Origin: Streptomyces sp. FH025
GTDB lineage: Bacteria; Actinomycetota; Actinomycetes; Streptomycetales; Streptomycetaceae
NCBI RefSeq assembly: GCF_017427025.1
Contig: NZ_JAFLNG010000011.1
Span: 1 to 32,898 of the forward strand
DNA length: 32,898 nt
Reading direction: 5' to 3'
The position numbers and the translations under genes were made by a program. Shown one piece after another: positions 23,860-29,678 of this stretch; position 1 is the stretch's first letter; the number at the start of each line of letters is the position of its first letter. A model generated the notes under the pieces. The model saw only the letters and a list, made by a program, of their open reading frames with translations, was not told the DNA's origin and did no database searches.

Positions 23860-24204
23860 GGCGATCTGCCTCCGACGCGTGAGCGGGCTCTCGGCGACCC
23901 GCGTGTGCCCCTTCGAGCCCCGTCCACACGTGGTCCCGGGCCGGGAGCGGCGCGTGTCCTCCGGGCCGGTTCCGGTGTGACGGTTGTGCGGACCTCGGCG
24001 GGCAGACGCGCGGCATGGAGGACAAGGACGGCCGCCCCGGTGGCCATTCCGGAACCCCGGGACGCACCGAGCGTCTGCCCCCGGATCGGTGCCGTCAACC
24101 GGCCCGGGCATTCGACGGGGGCGCCCGTCCCGGGGTGCCGCGTTCTAGACGTCGTACGTTCCCCGTCCCGGGGCCAGGAGCGGGGCGACGGCCACGGCGG
24201 GTGT
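23860..24204. other. 0.35-kb interval upstream of the hydrophobic protein/katE unit
   Basis: No gene can be supported. It should hold the promoter of the minus-strand katE unit, but I could not identify clear -10/-35 or SigB-type elements. It contains two identical 12-base blocks, CCCGTCCCGGGG at 24124-24135 and 24162-24173 (38-base period), flanking a TCTAGACGTCGTACGT segment that is partly self-complementary. Confidence 0.45.
24124..24173. repeat. Two direct copies of CCCGTCCCGGGG
   Basis: Copies lie at 24124-24135 and 24162-24173. Each contains its own short palindrome (CCCGGG). They sit beyond the stop of the HAD-like gene and upstream of the katE unit. Confidence 0.4.
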
Positions 24205-24840
24205 TCATGGCCGTAGGAGGAGCTCGGCGGCCTGCACCGGATCCCCGGCGGTCCGGTGGGTCGTGAGAGTGCAGGGCGGGTAGCCGGTCTCGGCGGTCCG
24301 TTCGCGGATGCGGATCGGGTGAGCGCCGGCGGCGAGAGCGGCGTCGGCTACGGCATCGGTGGAGCAGATCACGGTGACCCGAGCCGAGGGGACGCCGAGC
24401 GCCCGGGAGGCCGCCGTCACCAGCGTGGGGGTTGGCATCCGGCATCCGCAACCGTCGTATGGACCGTGCGGACAGACGGCCCAGACGTCGAGCGGGCCCA
24501 ACAGTGCTTCGGCCCGGGCCTGGACGGTTTCCACCTGGGCGCGCCGGAGCAGGCCGCGGGCGACGCCCGGCTGGTTGCTCACCACCCCGAGCGCGAAGCC
24601 GGCCGCGCGCAGCGCCGCGAGGGCGGCGCGGATGCCCACTGTCGGGTGGACCATGGCGGGGTCGCCGTTACAGGACACGTCCTGCAGGAGCGTCCCGTCC
24701 CGGCCGAACAGCACGGCGCCCATCGGCGCGCCGACGACGGCGCGGCGGGGCCGGGTGGTCAGCCAGGGGCCCGACCGATCGCGAGGGGCGGACGGCCGGG
24801 GTTGCGGGACGGTCGGTACGGGTTCTGCGAGGTATGCCAT
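24205..24840 (-). CDS. HAD-type heptose-phosphatase homologue lacking its nucleophile
   Basis: A 211-residue protein aligned by eye with GmhB-like HAD-IIIA phosphatases. Motif I, normally FDRDGT, reads FGRDGT: residue 46 is Gly where the phospho-accepting Asp should be. Motif II Ser88 in VVSNQ is kept. The zinc-type loop CPHGPYDGCGCRMP keeps Cys113, His115, Cys121 and Cys123, but motif III Lys is replaced by Met125. Motif IV, normally GDxxxD, reads CSTDAV. Thus three of four catalytic motifs are lost while the fold appears intact and the frame open. ATG 24840 has an AGGAG with very short spacing; ATG 24723 (residue 40) is an alternative start. It is probably a pseudoenzyme or a gene in early decay. 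Confidence 0.75.
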   Translation of the reverse strand: MAYLAEPVPTVPQPRPSAPRDRSGPWLTTRPRRAVVGAPMGAVLFGRDGTLLQDVSCNGDPAMVHPTVGIRAALAALRAAGFALGVVSNQPGVARGLLRRAQVETVQARAEALLGPLDVWAVCPHGPYDGCGCRMPTPTLVTAASRALGVPSARVTVICSTDAVADAALAAGAHPIRIRERTAETGYPPCTLTTHRTAGDPVQAAELLLRP

Positions 24841-24991
24841 GCTCCTGCGGGTTGCCCGCAGTACGGGGCGTCAAACGGGTGCTGGAATCCGCCGCCTCCT
24901 GGAGATCACCGGCACCGACGACGTATTCACCATCCGTGACAGCGTCCACGCGGCCCTCCACGACGGCCACCGACAGCCGGGACGACCATGA
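24839..24991 (+). pseudogene. C-terminal fragment of an anti-sigma-factor antagonist (STAS domain)
   Basis: An open frame of 50 residues ends in IRRLLEITGTDDVFTIRDSV and then HAAL before a TGA at 24989-24991. The phrase RRLLEITG-TD-x-F-x-I-x-D-S-V-x-x-A-L is the usual C-terminal helix of SpoIIAA/RsbV-like STAS proteins. The N-terminal two-thirds, with the phosphorylatable Ser, are missing. The ATG it begins with lies at the divergent HAD gene start, so it is a truncated remnant. Its stop overlaps the start of the next gene (ATGA). Confidence 0.55.
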
Positions 24992-25220
24992 ACACCGCGT
25001 CACGCTACGCAGTCACCCTTCCCGGCGTCCCCGGTGGTCACGCCCCGCCGGAAGTCATCATCGTCCACGCCAGCGGCGAAACCACCCGAGACGGCCGACC
25101 GGTGTTCGCCGACTCCGCCGGCACCCTCCGCGTCGAAATCACGGGCGAAGCCGCCCGCCCGCTTGCCACCCCGCGGGCCCCGGCCGGCATACCTGCCTGC
25201 ACGCCCAGCCCCTGCCCTGA
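24988..25220 (+). pseudogene. DUF6296-like gene with a frameshift
   Basis: From ATG 24988 the frame reads RYAVTLPGVPGG, then PEVIIVHASGETTRDGRPVF and AGTLRVEITGEAA, matching the small DUF6296 family of Streptomyces (V-V-V-x-x-T...G-x-P-V-Y-x-D-x-x-G-I-V-R-x-E-I). At about 25160 the coding pattern moves to another frame, which ends HTCLHAQPLP at a TGA (25218-25220), the expected C-terminus of the family (ARPLP). The original frame instead runs on to 25443 as low-complexity Pro/Arg sequence. One indel would restore an intact protein of about 77 residues, so this is either a recent mutation or a sequencing slip. Confidence 0.55.
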
Positions 25221-25392
25221 CCATCGGAGGACCCGAAAACGAGCCGGGCCCTCCAGGGCTGCGGCCTGTCAGGGGTCTCGCCCGGAGGACCCGGGACAAC
25301 ACCCCCCCGGCGGCCTCGACGGCCCGGGCCCTGCCGGATCAGGAGCCGCCGTTCCGGCATGGCCCGGGGCCCGATGGGTACCCGCCGAGCCG

Positions 25393-25412
25393 GGGTACTC
25401 GTACGCGTACCC
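25393..25412. promoter_or_regulatory. Inverted repeat GGGTAC-N8-GTACCC before the PfpI-like gene
   Basis: Six-base arms at 25393-25398 and 25407-25412 are perfectly complementary, and the spacer itself contains CGTACG. It ends 27 bases before ATG 25440, so it is within the expected promoter or leader. It could be an operator; no matching regulator is nearby. Confidence 0.4.
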
Positions 25413-25439
25413 GAGGAATCCCGCGGACCAGGAGGAGAC

Positions 25440-26011
25440 ATGACCCAGCACGGCAAGGTCCTGGTGATCGTGACGAACTACGGCGTCGAACAGGACGAAT
25501 TGCTCGTTCCCGTGCGGCACCTGCGCGAGAACGGCTTCCACGTCGACGTCGCCGCCCCGGAACCGGAGGGGATAGGCACCCTGGTCAGGGACAAGGAACC
25601 CGGCGAGACAGTGGCCCCGACGCTCACCCTCGACGAGGTCGACGCCGCCGGCTACGACCTGCTGCTCATCCCGGGCGGCACCATCAACGCGGACACCCTC
25701 AGGCTCCACCAAGCGGCCGTCGACACGGTCCTCGCCTTCACCACCGCCGGACGGCCGGTCGCCGCCATCTGCCACGGTCCCTGGCTGCTGGCCGAAGCGG
25801 GCGTGGCCTACGGCAAGCGGCTCACGTCCTACCCGTCGCTGCGCACCGACCTGGCCACGCCGGCGCCACGTGGGCCGACGAACCACTGGTCACGGACGAC
25901 GCCAACGACTGGCGGCTGGTGACATCACGCAGCCCGGACGACCTCGAACACTTCCTGCTGGGCATCGACGCCGCGCTGCGCACCCGGGCGGGGACGGCCG
26001 ACGCGCGCTGA
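25440..26011 (+). pseudogene. PfpI/DJ-1-family protein gene with a -1 frameshift
   Basis: ATG 25440 is preceded by AGGAG. The first 139 residues are a normal PfpI/DJ-1 domain: KVLVIVTNYGVEQDELLVPV, YDLLLIPGGTINAD and the nucleophile elbow AAICHGPWLL. After LTSYPSLRTDL (about 25855) the frame goes wrong and stops at 25922 after a short Pro/Thr-rich run. The correct C-terminus continues in another frame as GATWADEPLVTDDANDWRLV, SRSPDDLEHFLLGIDAAL and ends at 26011. A single missing base near 25857 explains it. The encoded protein would lose its last 50 residues. DJ-1-like proteins of this type act as deglycases or stress chaperones. Confidence 0.7.
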
Positions 26012-26149
26012 GTCACGGACGACCGTTTGGCTCCGGAGCTCCCGGGGACACGCAGGGGCGGCGGAAACCCGCCACGGAGACGGGCCTTCACCGCATCGGC
26101 GGCGGGTCGGCCGCCGTACCCGGCAAGGACACAGAACGGAGCATCCGCC

Positions 26150-26722
26150 GTGCACCACGACGAAGACCTGCTGGAACAGCTGACCGCCGACCACCGATCC
26201 GTGCTGGTCCACTTCAGCGAACTCAGCGGCATCCCCAGCAGGGACCCGCAGCGCAAGGAGCTGGCCGACCTCGTGACCGACCAACTGGTCCGCCACACCC
26301 AGGCCGAAGAGGAACACCTCTATCCGCTCGCCCGCGACCGGCTGGCCGACGGGCCGGCCGTGGTGGAACGCGAACTCGCCGACCACCGAGCGGTGGAGGC
26401 GCTGCTGGAGGAACTCCGCCCGACCCACGTCACCTCGCCCCGCTTCGACCGGCTCGTCGCCCGGCTCGCCGAGGAGGTCACGCGGCACGCCGGCGACGAG
26501 GAAGCGCGGCTCTTCCCGGCCGTACGGGCGGTGGCGAGCGAGGCCGAACTGCGCGACCTCGCGGCCAGAGCCCGGGAGACCAAGGAAGCCTCGACCGGTC
26601 GGCCCCGCCACCAGCCGCCCAGCGAACGCCCGGCGGACCGCCTACCGCCCCCCGAGCGCTCGGCCGCCGAGCGGATGCGGGACTTCCTGACCCCAGGCGG
26701 ACCGGCCCCGAGCAGCTCCTGA
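26150..26722 (+). CDS. Hemerythrin-domain protein (second copy)
   Basis: A 190-residue protein from GTG 26150 with GGAG eight bases upstream. The N-terminal 140 residues carry the HHE pattern of hemerythrins: LTADHRSVLVHF, VRHTQAEEEHLYP, ELADHRAVEALL and HAGDEEARLFPAV, so a diiron site is expected. The C-terminal 45 residues are basic and Pro-rich and end ERMRDFLTPGGPAPSSS. It has the same layout as the hemerythrin at 17112-17672 (His/Glu spacing, basic tail), but the sequences have clearly diverged, so these are old paralogues. It lies between a frameshifted PfpI gene and a topoisomerase remnant. Confidence 0.88.
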   Translation: MHHDEDLLEQLTADHRSVLVHFSELSGIPSRDPQRKELADLVTDQLVRHTQAEEEHLYPLARDRLADGPAVVERELADHRAVEALLEELRPTHVTSPRFDRLVARLAEEVTRHAGDEEARLFPAVRAVASEAELRDLAARARETKEASTGRPRHQPPSERPADRLPPPERSAAERMRDFLTPGGPAPSSS

Positions 26723-26740
26723 ATTCCCTGTCGTGGACAG

Positions 26741-26990
26741 ATGACCCGCCTGACGACCTGGCTGGCGCCGCGTTCGGCACGGGCGCGGCTTCCTCTACCA
26801 CGACGCGACGGGCACGGCACTGCGCGGCCACGATGCCCAGTCCCGCCTCAAGGGCCTGGCCATCCCCCGGCGTGGACGGACGTGTGGATCTGCCCCAAAG
26901 CCCAACGGTCACATCCAGGCGGTCCACCCTGTGGCCGGACGACGAGGACACGACGGCGGTCGCGATCGAGCGGGCCCTGAGCGTTGTACC
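26741..26990 (+). pseudogene. N-terminal remnant of a eukaryotic-type DNA topoisomerase IB
   Basis: One plus-strand frame reads PGWRRVRHGRGFLYHDATGT and QSRLKGLAIP; another then gives PPAWTDVWICPK; the first resumes with NGHIQAVHPVAGRR. Joined, these match the start of bacterial topoisomerase IB proteins (GRGF-Y-D..G....D...R-R-LAIPPAWTDVWI-P..GHIQA.G.D..GR). At least two frameshifts are present and the catalytic domain with the active-site Tyr is absent. The remnant ends near a junction with a minus-strand dehydrogenase fragment. Confidence 0.65.
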
Positions 26991-27048
26991 CGCTCTGTGC
27001 CCTGCGATGGTGTAGCGGCCGGAAACCCACAGGTCGGGGGCAGACCCA

Positions 27049-27298
27049 ACCCGTAGCGCTCGAAGGGGCCGACCGTGGTCACCAGGACGTCACCGGGGGA
27101 GACGAGGGCGCGCACCGTCGCGGGGTCGGTGACGTCGGCAGTGCGGTAGTCGAGTCCTCCGTGGGCCGCTGCCAGTACGGCGAGCTCCTCGGTGCGGCGG
27201 CCGGCGAGTACGGGGCGGATGCCGCGGCGGAGCAGGGATTCGACGGCGAGGTTGCCGGCGGACCCCGTGGCACCGAAGACGACGATCTGGCTGGTCAT
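27049..27298 (-). pseudogene. Truncated saccharopine-dehydrogenase-type oxidoreductase
   Basis: ATG 27298 opens a frame with a perfect NAD(P)-binding N-terminus, MTSQIVVFGATGSAGNLAVE, and continues as VLAGRRTEELAVLAAAHGGL, TADVTDPATVRALV and LVTTVGPFERYG. After this point (about 27049) the family likeness stops, and the frame runs on for 46 meaningless residues to 26909. Family members are about 380-420 residues, so four-fifths are lost. It follows the BVMO gene in the same direction by 57 bases, an order expected for a functional pair before truncation. Confidence 0.75.
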
Positions 27299-27355
27299 CC
27301 GGAAACTCCCGAGGTGCTGCGAACAGATGTGGCGAGGGCGCCGGCTCACGCCGGC

Positions 27356-28837
27356 TCACGCCGGCGCCCGGGAGTCTCCCGGGGCGCCGCGGAACTCGAG
27401 GATGCCGTCCTCGATCGGGTCGGAGAGCAGGACCTTCCTGTCGTGCCGGTAGTCCATGACCATCCGCCACGGGAAGTCGCGTCCCTGGCGCGGCATGACG
27501 CCCTTCGCGCGCTGGATGTAGCCCGACGAGAGCTCGTCGACGACGCCGTCGTCGGTCGCGTTGGCCGCGCGGTCGACGGGCACGGCAACGGTGCGGCCGG
27601 TCTCGTCCATGTGCTTCAGCAGCCGTACCAGGTAGGCGGCAGCGAGGTCGACCTTCAGGGTCCACGAGGCGTTGGTGTAGCCGAAGACCCACGTCAGGTT
27701 GGGGATGTTCTCGAGCATGACGCTCTTGTACGTGCAGACGTCGTGCAGGTCGCGCACCTCGCCGTCGACGCTGATCGACGCGTCGCCGAGGGCCTGGAGG
27801 TTCAGGCCGGTGGCGGTGACGATGACGTCCGCCTCGAGCTCCCGACCGGAAGCGAGCCTGATGCCCGTGGCCGTGAAGGTCTCGATGGTGTCGGTGACGA
27901 CGGAGGCCCTTCCCTCACGGAGCGCCGTGAAGAGGTCGCCATCGGGCACGGCGCAGAGCCGCTCGTCCCACGGGTCGTACTTCGGGCTGAAGTGGGTCAT
28001 GTCGAAGTCCTTGCCGACCCTGCTGCGCACACCGGCCAGCAACAGCCTGCGCATCGGCTGCGGGAAGCGCCGGGAGATCTTGAAGATGGCGCGCTGCAGC
28101 TCGATGTTGCGCCAGCGGGTCATCCGGTAGACGAGGGGGCCCGGCAGGAACCTCCTCTGCCACGCGGTGATCTTGTCGATCGACGGCAGCGAGAAGACGT
28201 ACGACGGGGAGCGCTGCAGCATCGTCACGTGCTCCGCCCTGTCGGCCATCGCCGGGACGAGGGTGACGGCGGTGGCGCCGCTGCCGATCACGACGATCTT
28301 CTTCCCGGTGTGGTCGAAGTCCTCCGGCCAGTGCTGCGGGTGGATCCGGGTGCCTTCGAACCGCTGAGCGCCGGGGAACTCGGGCAGGTAGCCCTGGTCG
28401 TAGTCGTAGTAGCCGGTGCAGGTGACGAGGAACGAGCAGGCCCACGTCTCCGTCTCGCCGGTCGCCTCGCGCAGTGCGGTCACGGTCCACTGCTGTCGCT
28501 CGCTCGACCAGTCGGCGGTCAGGACCTTGAGCCCGTGGTGGATCGACTCGTCGACGCCGTACTCCTCGGCGGTGGCGGAGATGTAGTCGCGGATCGATCC
28601 GCCGTCGGCGAGCACCTTGAGCTCGTCCCACGGGCGGAACTCGTAGCCGAAGGAGAACATGTCGGAGTCCGAGCGGACGCCGGGATAGCGGAAGAGGTCC
28701 CAGGTGCCGCCGATGGTGTCGCGGCGTTCGAGGATCGCGAAGTCCCGATCCGGAAACTCCCGGCGCAGGCGGCACGCAACCCCGATGCCGGACAGTCCGG
28801 CGCCGATGATGAGGACGCTGGTGCGGTTCGTGGTCAT
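27356..28837 (-). CDS. Baeyer-Villiger-type flavin monooxygenase (EthA/MymA-like)
   Basis: A 493-residue FAD- and NADPH-dependent monooxygenase. The FAD motif GAGLSGIG lies at residues 12-19, the BVMO fingerprint F-x-G-x3-H-x3-W-P at 160-171 (FEGTRIHPQHWP), and the NADPH motif GSGATA at 185-190. The N-terminal GGTWDLFRYPGVRSDSDM is characteristic of the EthA/MymA subgroup, which inserts oxygen into ketones or sulfur compounds. It appears intact. Downstream in the same direction is a truncated saccharopine-dehydrogenase-like gene; divergent is a truncated AraC regulator. In mycobacteria the comparable set (VirS regulator, MymA, reductases) is one unit, so this looks like the only intact survivor of a similar unit. 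Confidence 0.93.
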   Translation of the reverse strand: MTTNRTSVLIIGAGLSGIGVACRLRREFPDRDFAILERRDTIGGTWDLFRYPGVRSDSDMFSFGYEFRPWDELKVLADGGSIRDYISATAEEYGVDESIHHGLKVLTADWSSERQQWTVTALREATGETETWACSFLVTCTGYYDYDQGYLPEFPGAQRFEGTRIHPQHWPEDFDHTGKKIVVIGSGATAVTLVPAMADRAEHVTMLQRSPSYVFSLPSIDKITAWQRRFLPGPLVYRMTRWRNIELQRAIFKISRRFPQPMRRLLLAGVRSRVGKDFDMTHFSPKYDPWDERLCAVPDGDLFTALREGRASVVTDTIETFTATGIRLASGRELEADVIVTATGLNLQALGDASISVDGEVRDLHDVCTYKSVMLENIPNLTWVFGYTNASWTLKVDLAAAYLVRLLKHMDETGRTVAVPVDRAANATDDGVVDELSSGYIQRAKGVMPRQGRDFPWRMVMDYRHDRKVLLSDPIEDGILEFRGAPGDSRAPA

Positions 28838-28871
28838 GGATCCACTGTCGCGGGTCGCACGGCCGGAGGTG

Positions 28872-28888
28872 TTGTCTTTTCACGACAA
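28872..28888. promoter_or_regulatory. Inverted repeat TTGTC-N7-GACAA in the BVMO/AraC divergent promoter
   Basis: Arms 28872-28876 and 28884-28888 are exact complements. The site is 35 bases upstream of the BVMO start and 27 bases ahead of the truncated AraC gene. A TTGACA hexamer (28893-28898, plus strand) is close by. This AT-richer patch stands out from its surroundings and is the likely control region of the pair. Confidence 0.45.
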
Positions 28889-28914
28889 TCTCTTGACATT
28901 ACGCGACACGGGGC

Positions 28915-29010
28915 GTGGCAGTGGGCAGTCTCATTCGGGCCACGAACCTCTCCGGGTACGGCGATCTCGTACGCGAACTCGGGGGAGACCCCGCCCCGCT
29001 GCTGAGCTGA
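28915..29010 (+). pseudogene. AraC-family regulator reduced to its first 31 codons
   Basis: From GTG 28915 the frame reads VAVGSLIRATNLSGYGDLVR, then ELGGDPAPLLS, and stops at TGA 29008. S-L-I-R-A-T-N-L-x-G-Y-x-x-L-V-R-x-L-G-G-D-P is the standard N-terminus of the arabinose-binding-domain AraC regulators (VirS/OruR type, about 330 residues). Sequence after the stop does not continue the family in any frame. It is divergent from the BVMO gene, where the regulator of such a gene normally stands. Confidence 0.65.
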
Positions 29011-29033
29011 GGCGACCTGAACGCCGGGGCTGG

Positions 29034-29643
29034 TCAGGGCAGGAGCGGCCGGGTCGCGGTCCAGGCGACGAGTCGCTCACGGACGGGGCCGGGCGCCAAG
29101 TAGCCGACCAGGCTTTCCAGATGGGCCGTCAGGTTCTTGTGGAACCGCAGCTCGCGGATCTGCCCGATCGGAAGGTCGCGCCAGCCCTCGGCGAGAGCAG
29201 CGGCCTGTGAGGGCGTGAAGGCCAGTGCGTCGAGCGTGTCGGACGCGAGCGCCTCGGGACTCCAGTCGGGGTCCGTGTCGTCGGGGCCCAACCGGTCGAT
29301 CACCCACATCCGGAGCATGAAGGCCTGCTGGGCCACCCGCGCGGAGGGGCCCTCGGCGTGGTCGAGCATGCGCCGGTTCGCGAGCAGCGACAGCGAGAGC
29401 GCGGGCTCAGGTGTCGTAGCAGCCGTCCCAGGGAGCCTGGATGCCCAGGCCATTGGGATGGAACTCCGCCCACACGCCATCGTCTTCCTCGTCGTGCTCC
29501 TCGTCTTCGTCCTCCTCCAAGACCAGGCCGAACAGGGCTCCCTCGAACCGGACGGCGAACGGAGCGCTCGCGATGTCCTGGTACTGCCTCTCCGGAAGGC
29601 CGTCCAGCCACTCACCCAGCAGTTGCCCGGCTGCATCGATCGC
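29034..29643 (-). pseudogene. Degraded gene of unknown family with an acidic segment
   Basis: On the minus strand, an open frame follows a TAG at 29644-29646 and reads AAGQLLGEWLDGLPERQYQD, FAVRFEGALFGLVL, an acidic run EEDEDEEHDEEDD and WAEFHPNGLGIQAPWDGCYD, stopping at 29407. A second frame takes over with PEPALSLSLLANRRMLDHAE and VAQQAFMLRMWVIDRLGPDD, and ends FHKNLTAHLESLVG plus 20 residues at 29034. The pieces join naturally with one indel at about 29405, suggesting one protein of about 200 residues that has lost its start. Alternatively the second frame is a separate gene starting at ATG 29369. No family is recognised. Confidence 0.45.
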
Positions 29644-29678
29644 CTACCCCGTCAGCGCGGCGGACCGGGCCGGAGGCG

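Noticed and set aside
20787-24098. 1103-codon open frame on the minus strand covering katE and the chimera
   Set aside because: Only its last 199 codons, from ATG 21386, read as real protein. The part over katE is a shifted frame of the catalase gene with Arg/Pro/Gly-rich noise.
24988-25443. 151-codon open frame as a complete gene
   Set aside because: After about codon 57 the composition becomes Pro/Arg-rich without coding character, while the expected DUF6296 C-terminus appears in another frame, so a frameshift is the better reading.
25870-27015. 381-codon plus-strand frame overlapping the second hemerythrin
   Set aside because: It is an out-of-frame reading of the hemerythrin gene and the topoisomerase remnant, rich in Arg/Pro/Gly.
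26984-29005. 673-codon open frame on the plus strand opposite the BVMO
   Set aside because: Its composition is typical of a GC-rich antisense frame (His/Val/Asp/Gly). The minus strand carries the intact flavin monooxygenase motifs.
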